Positions 26,710 to 36,046 of a stretch of DNA of 64,000 nucleotides are shown here, one piece after another (position 1 is the stretch's first letter; each line of letters begins with the position of its first letter). The translations under genes were made by a program, and so were the position numbers. The stretch is taken from the NCBI GenBank assembly GCA_002869885.2, contig NEWR02000009.1, positions 701,272 through 765,271 on the forward strand. Reading direction: 5' to 3'. The DNA comes from Nitrospira sp. CG24C. Lineage in GTDB: Bacteria > Nitrospirota > Nitrospiria > Nitrospirales > Nitrospiraceae. A model generated the notes under the pieces. That model was not told where the DNA came from, searched no databases, and saw only the letters and a program-made list of their open reading frames with translations.

Positions 26710-26853
26710 GCAGAGGCGTCGAGGCGAGTGGCTTGCTCGCGGAACGCGCACGATAAAGCTGTGCTCGCTTGGGACAAGAGCGCGTCTCGGCGCGCTCGGG
26801 GTTGGGTGGGTGAGAACGTTGCGCTCAGTCACCCCTCACCTCGACACCTCTGC
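26710..26853 (-). repeat. Hairpin repeat, third variant with its own outer stem
   Basis: Arms GCAGAGGCGTCGAGGCGAG (from 26710) and, inverted, at 26832-26853 pair in 19 of 22 bases, two of the rest being G-U on the minus strand. The core on the minus strand keeps the family 3' side GCGCGTTCCG-GAGCA and a GCAC/GTGC stem. It starts 7 bases after dapL ends and precedes folK. Confidence 0.55.
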
Positions 26854-26890
26854 CCATCGCGCATCACGGTCATCTCCGGGGGAAGAAAGA

Positions 26891-27448
26891 GTGGGAAGAG
26901 AAACGGTGTTCATCGGGTTTGGTTCGAACATCGGCGATCGAGTCGATTTCTGCGACCGTGCGGTGACGTTGTTGAGCCTGCTGCCGCACTCCCAACTCTC
27001 GGGGGTGTCGTTGCTCTATGAAACCGAGCCGGTGAACGATCATGCCCAGCCTGGCGATGGCTGGTTCTTGAACGGGGTCGTACGGCTTGAGACGGATGTC
27101 ACGCCGAAGAGCCTCTTGGCTATACTCCGTGAGATCGAGTGCTCGCTCGGCCGGGATGAGGAGAACCGATTGGGCCCCAGAACCATTGATCTGGATATCT
27201 TGTTCTACGGCCAACGGATCATCGATGAACCGGATCTCGTGGTGCCGCATCCTCGCATGCACCGTCGCCGGTTCGTCCTCATGCCGTTGAGCGAACTCGA
27301 TCCGCTGTTCGTCCATCCATTACTCCAACGCACAATCAGCCAATTGCTCGCCGAAGCCGGGAAGCAGCCGGAGGTCCGCCTCCTGTTTCCCCAACCCTCG
27401 ACCCGCTACGGATCTCGCCCTGCTTGCAGCCCGCCTCCAGGCTCATGA
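26891..27448 (+). CDS. folK: HPPK, dihydropterin pyrophosphokinase
   Basis: 185 residues of 2-amino-4-hydroxy-6-hydroxymethyldihydropteridine diphosphokinase: VFIGFGSNIGDR at the start, YETEPV, and the signature GPRTIDLDILFYG with the Mg-binding aspartates, then PHPRMHRRRFVLMPL. It transfers pyrophosphate from ATP to the pterin in folate synthesis. The GTG start at 26891 has GGGGGA upstream; the frame continues back to an ATG at 26810, but that part lies in the hairpin repeat and is unlike the family. Its stop codon overlaps the panC start (ATGA). Confidence 0.88.
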   Translation: MGRETVFIGFGSNIGDRVDFCDRAVTLLSLLPHSQLSGVSLLYETEPVNDHAQPGDGWFLNGVVRLETDVTPKSLLAILREIECSLGRDEENRLGPRTIDLDILFYGQRIIDEPDLVVPHPRMHRRRFVLMPLSELDPLFVHPLLQRTISQLLAEAGKQPEVRLLFPQPSTRYGSRPACSPPPGS

Positions 27449-28344
27449 AAATTATCCGCACCCCACGATCCATGACTGTATGGAGCGAAGGATTACGCCG
27501 GGAAGGGGTGACCATCGGGTTCGTGCCCACAATGGGCGCGCTGCATGACGGCCATCGCTCCCTCATTCGAGCCGCACGATTACAATGCGATGCGCTCGTG
27601 GTGAGTATCTTCGTAAATCCAACGCAGTTTGCGCCGACCGAAGACCTGACGAAGTACCCGCGGCCCATCGCGAAGGATCACGCACTCTGCCGGGAGGAAG
27701 GGGTGGATGTCTGTTTTGAACCGACAGCCCAGGCCATGTATCCTGAGGGCTTCCAAACGACCGTGACTGTTCCGGCGCTCGCGCGCCGATGGGAGGGAGC
27801 GGCCAGGCCTCATCACTTTGCGGGCGTCGCCACGGTGGTGACGAAACTCTTCAGCATGGTACAGCCACAACTTGCCCTGTTCGGCCAGAAGGATTACCAA
27901 CAGGCAGCGCTGGTTCGGCAACTTGTGAACGATCTCAATCTCGGCGGGGCAATTCTGGTACGCCCGACCGTCAGAGAGCGCGATGGGCTGGCTTTGAGTT
28001 CGCGCAACGTCTATCTCAGCCCGGACGAACGTCGGATTGCTCCCCTGCTTTTTCAATCGCTCCAAGCCGGCAGACAGACGATCGAGGGTGGGAAAAGCGA
28101 CGTAGCTGCGATCGAACGGATCATGCGGCAGACTATCGAACAGGAACCCACCATTCATGTCGAGTATCTGGCCGTCTGCGATCCGGACAGTCTGGAGCCT
28201 CTGCCCGTCGTCGCAGCTCGTGCGGTACTCTTAGGCGCAATCCGGCTCGGACCGGTCCGCTTGATCGACAATCTGGTGGTGAAGATGCCTGGTGGAAAGA
28301 GTGGCCTACGCGTTGACCGGGAGGTCAAGGTCTTGACCGACTAA
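27445..28344 (+). CDS. panC: Pantothenate synthetase
   Basis: 299 residues with the ATP-binding signatures of PanC: FVPTMGALHDGHRSL (HIGH-type), FVNPTQFAP, the AGVATVVTKLF loop, FGQKDYQQ, and LALSSRNVYLS (KMSKS-type). It joins pantoate and beta-alanine for coenzyme A. The ATG at 27445 overlaps the folK stop codon, so the two are coupled. The 3' end overlaps by 39 bases the end of the PilZ gene on the other strand. Confidence 0.92.
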   Translation: MKIIRTPRSMTVWSEGLRREGVTIGFVPTMGALHDGHRSLIRAARLQCDALVVSIFVNPTQFAPTEDLTKYPRPIAKDHALCREEGVDVCFEPTAQAMYPEGFQTTVTVPALARRWEGAARPHHFAGVATVVTKLFSMVQPQLALFGQKDYQQAALVRQLVNDLNLGGAILVRPTVRERDGLALSSRNVYLSPDERRIAPLLFQSLQAGRQTIEGGKSDVAAIERIMRQTIEQEPTIHVEYLAVCDPDSLEPLPVVAARAVLLGAIRLGPVRLIDNLVVKMPGGKSGLRVDREVKVLTD

Positions 28345-28815
28345 GAGCCCAAGGACGACCTGCGCCAGACGACGGTGATGCTCCAGTTGAACATCGAGAA
28401 AGCGGATGCCGATCGATGACGGGCGAACGGAACAGACCATTGCCTTTTGAATACAGATCGTTTCATCTTCCACCGTCGGCTTCAAGACCAATTCGATAAA
28501 GGCCCCCTTCTGGAGCCCGGTTGTCTGCAGGGTACAGCCATCCATTGAGATGTCGGTGATTCGATTGGTCACGGGCGGCTGATTGCTGTCGAGAACCTGA
28601 GCCTCGATGGAGGCTGTCAGTCGTGTATACTGACGCCGATCGGACATCTGCCTGTTGGGGTGCGCACCGGAATAGAATAGACGAAAACGATTCGTGCATA
28701 GCTGGCAGCGAAACGGGAACAGGTTGACGAGGCTCAACAAGCGCTCGATCCCGCCCTCGCAATTAGTCGCGCGGACGAATGAGCTCCCACAAGTCGGACA
28801 ATGCACTTTCTTCAT
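28306..28815 (-). CDS. PilZ domain protein with N-terminal zinc ribbon
   Basis: 169 residues. Two CxxC pairs at the start (CPTCG and CQLC) form a probable zinc ribbon. The C-terminal part is a PilZ barrel with RRQYTRL at the cyclic-di-GMP binding site and DISMDGCTLQTTG in place of the canonical DxSxxG. The arginines are kept, so binding is plausible. Its ATG overlaps the stop codon of the MazG-like gene. The 3' end overlaps panC by 39 bases tail to tail. A link to surface behaviour is inference. Confidence 0.82.
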   Translation of the reverse strand: MKKVHCPTCGSSFVRATNCEGGIERLLSLVNLFPFRCQLCTNRFRLFYSGAHPNRQMSDRRQYTRLTASIEAQVLDSNQPPVTNRITDISMDGCTLQTTGLQKGAFIELVLKPTVEDETICIQKAMVCSVRPSSIGIRFLDVQLEHHRRLAQVVLGLLVGQDLDLPVNA

Positions 28816-29216
28816 GAGCCCGAACGGGCCTCGATTTGGACAGGCCCCTGCTCCGCTAGAATCGGTTCAATGCGCGCCGGCGAATACGTGGCCGGCTTCA
28901 CCCATTTCCCATCTTCACGCTTATAGCCACCGACCTTGCTCATGTTGGACCGATGGACTTCTCGAAAGACGGGATCCATGTCGATACCATAGGACACCGC
29001 TGTTCCGTAGACGACATACAAGAGATCGGCCATTTCCTTCGCCACGGCCGCCAAGTCACCCCCGGCCATGGACTCTTTCAATTCGTCGAACTCCTCCTCA
29101 ATTAGACGAACGCGCAGCCGTTTCGTTTCCTCATTTAGATCCGTAGGGGTCACTTGTGCCAGGATGCTGAATTTACGGTGAAACTCCTCCACCATAGCCT
29201 GTTCATCCCTCATCAT
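28812..29216 (-). CDS. MazG-like nucleotide pyrophosphohydrolase
   Basis: 134 residues, all-alpha NTP pyrophosphatase type. RLIEEEFDELKESM and EMADLLYVVYGTAVSYGID carry the EExxE and ExxD metal sites typical of MazG and of related dUTPase-like enzymes. Such proteins hydrolyse nucleoside triphosphates to monophosphates; the preferred base is unknown. Two ATGs in tandem (29216, 29213) share the site AAGGAG. It follows rmuC by 10 bases and overlaps the PilZ gene (ATGA). Confidence 0.82.
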   Translation of the reverse strand: MMRDEQAMVEEFHRKFSILAQVTPTDLNEETKRLRVRLIEEEFDELKESMAGGDLAAVAKEMADLLYVVYGTAVSYGIDMDPVFREVHRSNMSKVGGYKREDGKWVKPATYSPARIEPILAEQGPVQIEARSGS

Positions 29217-29226
29217 GGCTCCTTAC

Positions 29227-30615
29227 TTACGGTTCATAGGGCAATGATTTGCGCGAGACCAGCTCCACTGGGTCCAACATGGGAATCTCTTTTTCCGACG
29301 AGACTCCAAGCTCTTTGAAGCGGCGGGCCGCCGGCAAGATTCTCGTTTCGAGCGACCCGATCGCCTTATTGTATGACAGGACGCTCTTCCCGAGCGCCTG
29401 CCCAACGTCGTTCAAATGCTCTGTCAGGACGGCCATCCGTTCATAGAGATCCTTCCCCAACCGGCCTGCTTCCTCGGCATGTTCAGTCAATCGCTCTTGC
29501 CGCCATCCGTAAGCGACTGCCCGTAAGAGCGCCATGAGCGTCGTGGGAGTGGCAAGGACCACACTTCGAAGGAATCCATCCTCTATGAGGCGTGGGTCAT
29601 GCTCCAGTGCTGCGCCAAGAAACTGTTCGCCCGGTAAGAAGAGCACGACAAACTCCGGCGCCTGCGCGAATTGATTCCAATAGGCTTTCAGGCTCAACTC
29701 GTCCATACGCGACCGAACTTGTGCGGCGTGCCGGCGCATCCCTTCAAGACGCTGCTCCTCAGTCCCCGCTTCATGCGCGTCGAGATAACCTGCCAACACG
29801 GTCTTCGCATCCACAATGATCTGCCGCCCACCAGGCAACTGGACCACCATGTCGGGGCGGAGCCGTCCGCCGTCGACCGTGATGGACTCCTGCTCAAAAA
29901 AATCGCAATGCGCTACCATGCCGGCCAGTTCGGCCACGCGCTTGAGCGTGATCTCCCCCCATTGGCCTCGGATGGCCGGCGCACGCAACGCCTTCACCAG
30001 GTTGCCGGTTTCCGACTGCAGCCGCTGCTGCGACTCAGCCAAGAGCTTGAGATGCTGATCGAGACCTCCATAAGCCGCTTGCCGTGATTGCTCTAGTTGC
30101 CGGAGCTGGTCGTCGTATCGAGACAGCGAGTCTTGGAGGGGCTTGACCAGACTATCGATCGCCTGTTGCCGCTGAGCGAGATCGCCCTTAGCCTCGGCTT
30201 GGAGCGTTTCGAATGAACTGCGGGCAAGGGCTAGAAAGGCTTCGTTGTTCTGCTTGAGGGCTTCGCCGGAGAGAGCTTGGAAAGTCTCGGCCAATTCCTG
30301 TCTGGCCTGGCCCAACAGAGCCTTTTGTTCGTCGAGATGAAGCGCGGCCTCAGCCGCCTTGGTCTCCGCTACCGCACGGGCTTGGGAGGCGCCTGAAAGA
30401 TCCTGCCTTGTTCGATCGAGATCGAGACGATCCTGTGACGCCTGACGGCGCAATTCGTCTGCGAGTGATTCTGCCCGCTGCGCCCGTTCACCCGCAGTCA
30501 GCAGTTGCGCCTGTACGTTTGCGCGTATGCGGGCGGCAATCCAGAACCCGACGATCAGCGCACCGAGGAGACATCCGACGAGAACCCCCGCACCAAAGAC
30601 CGTGCCATCAATCAT
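29227..30615 (-). CDS. rmuC: DNA recombination protein RmuC
   Basis: 462 residues: an N-terminal membrane helix (VFGAGVLVGCLLGALIVGFWIAARI), a long coiled coil (about 35-190) and the RmuC domain with GNLVKALRAPAIRGQWGEITLKRVAELAGM and IIVDAKTVLAGYLDA, which contains nuclease-fold residues (D-x-K). RmuC limits inversions at short inverted repeats in E. coli; that is of interest in a genome so rich in them. Start ATG at 30615. Probably the first gene of the run rmuC, MazG-like, PilZ. Confidence 0.9.
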   Translation of the reverse strand: MIDGTVFGAGVLVGCLLGALIVGFWIAARIRANVQAQLLTAGERAQRAESLADELRRQASQDRLDLDRTRQDLSGASQARAVAETKAAEAALHLDEQKALLGQARQELAETFQALSGEALKQNNEAFLALARSSFETLQAEAKGDLAQRQQAIDSLVKPLQDSLSRYDDQLRQLEQSRQAAYGGLDQHLKLLAESQQRLQSETGNLVKALRAPAIRGQWGEITLKRVAELAGMVAHCDFFEQESITVDGGRLRPDMVVQLPGGRQIIVDAKTVLAGYLDAHEAGTEEQRLEGMRRHAAQVRSRMDELSLKAYWNQFAQAPEFVVLFLPGEQFLGAALEHDPRLIEDGFLRSVVLATPTTLMALLRAVAYGWRQERLTEHAEEAGRLGKDLYERMAVLTEHLNDVGQALGKSVLSYNKAIGSLETRILPAARRFKELGVSSEKEIPMLDPVELVSRKSLPYEP

Positions 30616-30769
30616 GGGTGACCGTCCAGATCGTGCCGCCAGCTAAGATTCGGCAGAGTTGTTGGGTGTTGCAATGAGACAAGCACGCGGTTGAAGATTA
30701 CGTAACCACCCGCGAAAGGTCAATACCGTAAATGGCTTTCGCCTTTTCAAAAGTGCCTTATCGATGACA

Positions 30770-33409
30770 TCACGGACGAGTCCCTGCCTGCTCTTGCACG
30801 ATGATCTCTCCTCGTTCCGCATCCAAGCTGATCCAATCACCTTCCTTCAACCTGGCAGTAATGCCGGCCACATTCGCAACCGCCGGCAATCCGTACTCGC
30901 GAGCAATAATCGCTCCGTGCGACAATGTCCCGCCCATCTCGGCGACCAACCCCGCTGCCACGCCAAACAACGGCGCCATACCCGGATCGATGACCGAGAC
31001 CACGAGAATGTCTCCGCGGCAGACTCGGCTCCAATCCTCCATCGATCGAACGAAGCGAACCGGCCCCACGACCTGCCCCCCACTGATGGGAATACCGTGC
31101 AGTATCCCCTCCGAAGCCACAACGGACGATGTGTACGCACCTCTAACCATCTCGCGCCAATCCTGAATCGTGTCTGGAACACTGACCGTGGCGTTTCGGT
31201 CTCGTTCGGTCCGCCGAGCCTGAATCATCCCTTTCCAATCGCTCGCTCTTCCCGCTAGCAAGTCGGCACGCGCTTCGATCGTAAGGTAGAAAACATCCTC
31301 CTTTGACGAGAGTCGCCCCTGTTCGACCAGCCACTCGCCCAAGCGAAGCAGAAGGCTTCGTGTTGCCGCCGAGTAGTACATCAAATGGTGCCGATTCGCT
31401 TCCCTTAGGGCGAAAAACCGGCAGAGCCGTCGATACCACCAAGAGAAAATGATCCACCGGTGGAATCGCCATCCGAATCTGGCTCGAATCTCTGCAAGCG
31501 ACCGCTCTCGTACCATGGTTTGGCGTTGAAGAATATCCGCCGGAGCGGCGCTGGTCTGAGCCAAAATCTGCGTTCGCAATACCGCCAGCAACAGTTCGGG
31601 CTTGTCTGCAAACCGAGGCGACATGGGGTCCGACTCACCAACCCCTCGGTGGCCGTAGTCGTCGAGATACCGGTTAAAGGCACGGAGCACGTCGGTTCCT
31701 TCGAGCTTGCGACGAGCCTCAATCGGATTCCAGCCCTCTTCGGTAAACAGCGACGTCACTGACGAATCACGCCGTACCATCTCGGCCATTTCCGCCAGGC
31801 GGACAATCTGTTGCGCGCTGATCACCACCGCTTGACCCTGGAGCGCCCCGTTCAGCAGAGATCTCCAATCTCCGCCTAGCCAGCGGGGCAGTACACCGCC
31901 TAACGCTTGCAAGCAATGCGCGACCCCTCCTGCGGTGGCAAATGTCAGCTCCCGTTCATCGAGCCATTGCGCCAGGGCATCGAGGCGTGAAGCGATGTCT
32001 TCGCCTGAGAGGGTCCGAATATGATCAGGGCGATGTTCTGTAGCCATCGCTTTCATCTCCGCGAACCAGGCCGGCCCACAACGGACAGCTTTTCTCATCT
32101 CGGCCATCATCACAACACCCGCACGGGCGAGCGCGATCCACCCAAGTGGGCGGATCGCCGGCGGCCTGACAAGGGTTTCTCCTCCCATCTGCTCCGTCAT
32201 TAAAGAGGGATCTCCCCGCAGTTGTGCAATGAGAGAGTAAAACAACGTCATATTGATGTAGGGACGACCTTTGAACGTACGGACTGACGAGAGCCCTTCT
32301 GGAATCTTGCACCCCATGCGCCGATAGGGTGAAAGAATGTAGCGTTCCATAAACTGTTCGAGAAACGACAGGCCGAGCGGGCTCGGCAACTCCGGCAACG
32401 TCTCCTTGAAGTTGGCGCGAGACCATTCACAATCGTCATTGGCCAGTGGTCTAGGCCCGGCTAGGCCGGAGATGGCCCGTGCTTGAAGCAGCCACAGGCC
32501 ACCCTCATCGTAGAGCCATTCGAGATCCACTGGATGGCCGAATGATTTTTCAATCTGCTTGGCCGCACGGGCCAGGGCAAACAGCTGATCGTCCGACAAC
32601 GTGGCACGACCCACCACCTCATCCGATAGCGGCACTTCGCAAAGACCCTGGCCTGTCACCCTCAAGGCCTGAGTTTGCCTGGCAATCGTCCGTTGGCTGA
32701 CCCGGGTGGGCTGACCGTTCTCTGCGATCTCAACCACATACTGGTCCGGCGTCGCGCTCCCATCCACGAGGGCTGCCGCAAGCCCCGCCACTGCATTGAC
32801 CATCACCTGGGTCACTCTGCCTGTAAGGGGATGGACGGAATAGGCCACACCGGCGGCGCTCGCCTCTAGCAGCGGTTGAATCACGATTGCCATGGCGGGA
32901 GGTGTTTCGTTCAACCCCGATGTTGCCTGGTAATTCAGAACCCGCTCATCCCAGATCGACAGCCACAGATCCTTGACTGCCGAACCTATCTCCTCCAGCG
33001 AAACGCCGAAGCGTGTGCGATAGACTCCGGCAAAGCTCGCATGAGTTCCATCTTCGTTTGTGGCTGACGACCTCACCGCCCACAGCCCCTTCGGCGCCAG
33101 GTCTAGCCGATGGACCTGTTCGATGATCTGAGCCGTCAACTCATCGATCGCGCAATCCCGAATGATGGTGTGGCAGCGGGAGAGTACCCGTTGACGTTCA
33201 GCCCCGGTGGAATGCAGGGCTGCCTGCCACTCCTTCTTTGGAGAAAATCCCGGCGCCCTAAGCGCGTGCTCATAGGCCTCCGTCGTGACGCAGAGTCCGG
33301 CTGGAACGGGAAATCCTCCTGCGAGCAGACGCGCTAAGCCTAGGGCTTTCCCACCGACAAGAGATGGTTGCGTGCAGGCGGCCAAGGGAAGAAGGAGAGG
33401 GCGGTCCAT
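30770..33409 (-). CDS. PEP-synthase-type dikinase, rifampin phosphotransferase-like
   Basis: 879 residues in three parts. The first (about 1-310) is the PEP synthase ATP-grasp: LVGGKALGLARLLAGGFPVPAGLCVT and VRSSATNEDGTHASFAGVY. The middle (about 330-770) opens with CEWSRANFKETLPELPSPLG. The last is the swivelling phosphohistidine domain, with GGTLSHGAIIAREYGLPAVANV (His near residue 825). The C-terminal PEP/pyruvate TIM barrel of true PEP synthase is missing. The layout and length fit rifampin phosphotransferase, so it likely phosphorylates a small molecule that is not pyruvate. It lies 14 bases after a glycerate kinase gene. Confidence 0.8.
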   Translation of the reverse strand: MDRPLLLPLAACTQPSLVGGKALGLARLLAGGFPVPAGLCVTTEAYEHALRAPGFSPKKEWQAALHSTGAERQRVLSRCHTIIRDCAIDELTAQIIEQVHRLDLAPKGLWAVRSSATNEDGTHASFAGVYRTRFGVSLEEIGSAVKDLWLSIWDERVLNYQATSGLNETPPAMAIVIQPLLEASAAGVAYSVHPLTGRVTQVMVNAVAGLAAALVDGSATPDQYVVEIAENGQPTRVSQRTIARQTQALRVTGQGLCEVPLSDEVVGRATLSDDQLFALARAAKQIEKSFGHPVDLEWLYDEGGLWLLQARAISGLAGPRPLANDDCEWSRANFKETLPELPSPLGLSFLEQFMERYILSPYRRMGCKIPEGLSSVRTFKGRPYINMTLFYSLIAQLRGDPSLMTEQMGGETLVRPPAIRPLGWIALARAGVVMMAEMRKAVRCGPAWFAEMKAMATEHRPDHIRTLSGEDIASRLDALAQWLDERELTFATAGGVAHCLQALGGVLPRWLGGDWRSLLNGALQGQAVVISAQQIVRLAEMAEMVRRDSSVTSLFTEEGWNPIEARRKLEGTDVLRAFNRYLDDYGHRGVGESDPMSPRFADKPELLLAVLRTQILAQTSAAPADILQRQTMVRERSLAEIRARFGWRFHRWIIFSWWYRRLCRFFALREANRHHLMYYSAATRSLLLRLGEWLVEQGRLSSKEDVFYLTIEARADLLAGRASDWKGMIQARRTERDRNATVSVPDTIQDWREMVRGAYTSSVVASEGILHGIPISGGQVVGPVRFVRSMEDWSRVCRGDILVVSVIDPGMAPLFGVAAGLVAEMGGTLSHGAIIAREYGLPAVANVAGITARLKEGDWISLDAERGEIIVQEQAGTRP

Positions 33410-33423
33410 GAAGTGGATACTAC

Positions 33424-34755
33424 CTAGAGGACAAGAAGGAGGTAAAGGTCATTCACGTTGGTGCCGGTGGGACCGGTCATGATGAGTTGCTTGAGCCGCT
33501 TCAATGCGGGATAGGTGTTGTGGCGCCTCAACGCGTCCTTCAGGTCCACCGAGAGGCGCTGTGCGCGCGCCACGGTATTGCCATCAATCACGGCGCCAGC
33601 CGCGTCAGTCGGACCGTCTGTGCCATCGGTGCCGATCGCCGCCACCCACACCTTGGCCAGGCCGGCGATTTCCAACGCAGCAGCTGCAGCAAATTCTTGC
33701 GCCCTCCCGCCCGTTCCCTTTCCAGTGACAGTCACAGTGGTTTCTCCACCAGCCACCACACAACAGGGCCGCTGCAGCGGTTTGCCCGATCGCACAATGC
33801 TTTTCGCGAGGGCGCCGAACCGCTGCCCCTCATCTCGCGCCGCTCCGGTTAAGGCCGACCTATTCACGAAAGTTCGCAGACCTGACTCGCCGGCTGCCTG
33901 TGCCACAGCCTTGACGGCCGCTTCGTTGTTCCCGACGATATGATGATGGACTCGACGAAACAGAGAGGAGCCAGGCTTTGGAGTCTCATCCACAAGTCCC
34001 TGATATCCACGTTCGAGATGCAGGCGCACTCGCTGAGGGACCGCCCGCCAGATGCGACGGCGTTTCAAAATCGTGACAGCCTCTTGATAGGTTGTCGGGT
34101 CCGGGACTGTCGGCCCTGAGGCAATGGTGCTGAGGTCGTCACCCAACACATCGGACAGAATCAGCGTCACAACGGTGGCTTCGGTCAACTCGGCAAGACG
34201 TCCGCCCTTGATACGCGAGAGATGTTTTCGAACGGTATTGACTTCACGGATACTCGCTCCGCATCGCAAGAGTTCCTGCGTGGTCCGTTGCTTGTCGGCT
34301 AGTGTAATCCCTGCGACAGGAGCAGGCAATAAACTCGAAGCCCCACCGGACAGAAGCACGATCAAAAGGTCTCGCCGACCAAGTTCTGCGGCCATGGCAC
34401 TAAGCCTGGCCGCCGCCTTCCGCCCGAACCGATCGGGAACCGGATGACCTGCTTCTGCAACAACAATCCGTTTCGTCGGCACAACATGGCCGTGCTTGAC
34501 CACAACGAAGCCGCCTTGCAATCGAGGGCCCAGCCGCTGTTCTACCGCCTGGGCCATCGAAGCCGTGGCCTTCCCTGCCCCGACCACGACGATATGCTCA
34601 TAGCGACGCAGGTCATACCGACGCCTGCCAATGACCAGTTCTTCTCCGTTCCTGGGAATAGCACGGCTGACTGCCGTACGGGCGTCTACCGCAGCTAGTC
34701 CTCGAACGATCAATTTTTTCAGAAGCGGCCGGATAGGAGAGGAAGGAATCTGCAT
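33424..34755 (-). CDS. Glycerate 2-kinase (MOFRL/DUF4147 type)
   Basis: 443 residues. The start region RRYDLRRYEHIVVVGAGKATASMAQAVE is the first domain of type II glycerate kinases, followed by LLSGGASSLLPAP and LSDVLGDDLSTIASGPTVPD. The C-terminal MOFRL domain shows VVAGGETTVTVTGKGTGGRAQEFAAAAALEIAG and AAIGTDGTDGPTDAAGA. It phosphorylates D-glycerate at O2 to 2-phosphoglycerate, feeding glycolysis or the reverse. ATG at 34755; a GTG one codon earlier is possible. It lies 14 bases upstream of the dikinase gene; a MITE is upstream of it. Confidence 0.9.
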   Translation of the reverse strand: MQIPSSPIRPLLKKLIVRGLAAVDARTAVSRAIPRNGEELVIGRRRYDLRRYEHIVVVGAGKATASMAQAVEQRLGPRLQGGFVVVKHGHVVPTKRIVVAEAGHPVPDRFGRKAAARLSAMAAELGRRDLLIVLLSGGASSLLPAPVAGITLADKQRTTQELLRCGASIREVNTVRKHLSRIKGGRLAELTEATVVTLILSDVLGDDLSTIASGPTVPDPTTYQEAVTILKRRRIWRAVPQRVRLHLERGYQGLVDETPKPGSSLFRRVHHHIVGNNEAAVKAVAQAAGESGLRTFVNRSALTGAARDEGQRFGALAKSIVRSGKPLQRPCCVVAGGETTVTVTGKGTGGRAQEFAAAAALEIAGLAKVWVAAIGTDGTDGPTDAAGAVIDGNTVARAQRLSVDLKDALRRHNTYPALKRLKQLIMTGPTGTNVNDLYLLLVL

Positions 34756-34849
34756 CACGATTACGCTAGACTAGCAGACTGCGGAAAATAGTGCTGGCCC
34801 ACCGAAATTCAATGATCAGTATGTCTAGCACAACAGGACACAATCTCGC

Positions 34850-34971
34850 AGGATGCTCAAAAAGTTCGTCCAGCAAGGCCGCAGCGAGTGAAGGCCCGAG
34901 GCGTACCCTCTGGGGTACGTTGAGGGTCTGAACGATGCGAGAACGACGCTGGCGGACTTTTTCAGCATCCT
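34850..34971 (+). repeat. MITE-like element, AGGATGCTSAAAAAG family, copy 2
   Basis: 122 bp with terminal inverted repeats AGGATGCTCAAAAAGTTC and, inverted, AGGATGCTGAAAAAGTCC, and a central hairpin GTACCC-TCT-GGGGTAC. Its right end is one base from the TAG stop codon of the transglycosylase gene (34973-34975). Confidence 0.7.
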
Positions 34972-34972
34972 A

Positions 34973-36046
34973 CTAGGGAGTCTTGTCCTGCTTGAAACAA
35001 CGGGAGGGACAAGTCTGCCGAGGAACTTTCATTTGGTAGGTTCCGCGTGGAAGCACATCTTTCTTGAATTCAGGATTCAGCATCTTGAGTTCCAGGAAGT
35101 AGGTTCCATATTCTTCGGCAATCGAGGTGAGGGCTCGTTGGGAATCTTTCACGTTGACGGTGACCGTTTCAATTTCCATCGGCACATACAGGTCTTTCTT
35201 GCTCAGCCCCAAATACTTCTCCGGCTGCGAATAGATTTCCTTGGCGGCAATGATTCTCGGGACATAGCGCATCGTTTCCCTCGGCCCGTGCATCTTCCAA
35301 TAGTCGGTAATATTTTGATCCTTCAACAGCTTACGAACTCGTTCTTCACCGGCATTGTACGAGGCCATGGCCATGAACCAATCGTTTTCCTTGAAGTCCT
35401 TGAGATAGCGCAAATACTTGACCGCCGCTTCCGTCGACATTTCCAGATTGCGGCGTTCGTCAAGGACCGCGTCGCTCTTGAGACGATAGCGCCGTCCGGT
35501 AGAAGGGATAAACTGCCACGGCCCGGACGCCTTCGCCTTTGAATAGGCGGCGGCCACACACTTGCTCTCCACCAGCAACATATACTTGAGGTCGTCCGGC
35601 AACCCGGCCTCGGCCAACTGTTTTTCGGCAGGAGGGAAACAACGTCCGGTTCGTTTGGCGAGAATGATACTTTCGCCCTGATCCTCCAAAAATTGATAGA
35701 ACTCATACTCAATGCGTTCGCGTACCTGCCAGTTATCGAGCGGAACCGGTTGGCCGGCAAAGGTCAACTTGTCAGGCAACTTAAACGAACTAAGGAAGTA
35801 GCGCTCTCCTTCTCGCTTGATTTCCGGGAGAATGACGAGGCGATCTTCTGGCTCGTTGGGATACTCAAGAGGATCGACCAGGATCACCTCTCGGTCCGGT
35901 TCACCATTGGCTCCAGATCGAGGCATACTCTCCTTCGCCTCGGACTGTTCAGGTTGCGGCTGTGCCCCTGTCACAATCGGAAACATGAGCACCATCCACA
36001 ACCCATTGAGTGCCAAGACTCTTCGAACCCATGTCGTCATGCCCAT
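34973..36046 (-). CDS. Lytic transglycosylase, MltD/SLT family
   Basis: 357 residues from the ATG at 36046, which has AGGAGG upstream; a second ATG two codons later is possible. A signal peptide comes first (VRRVLALNGLWMVLMFPIVTGAQ). The SLT lysozyme-like domain has LKYMLLVESKC with the catalytic Glu, SGPWQFIPSTGRRYRL, and MASYNAGEERV. It cleaves peptidoglycan strands to 1,6-anhydro products. The C-terminal part (TVNVKDSQRALTSIAEEYGTYFLELKMLNPEF) resembles a LysM-like repeat. Divergent from the uracil-DNA glycosylase. Confidence 0.85.
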   Translation of the reverse strand: MGMTTWVRRVLALNGLWMVLMFPIVTGAQPQPEQSEAKESMPRSGANGEPDREVILVDPLEYPNEPEDRLVILPEIKREGERYFLSSFKLPDKLTFAGQPVPLDNWQVRERIEYEFYQFLEDQGESIILAKRTGRCFPPAEKQLAEAGLPDDLKYMLLVESKCVAAAYSKAKASGPWQFIPSTGRRYRLKSDAVLDERRNLEMSTEAAVKYLRYLKDFKENDWFMAMASYNAGEERVRKLLKDQNITDYWKMHGPRETMRYVPRIIAAKEIYSQPEKYLGLSKKDLYVPMEIETVTVNVKDSQRALTSIAEEYGTYFLELKMLNPEFKKDVLPRGTYQMKVPRQTCPSRCFKQDKTP

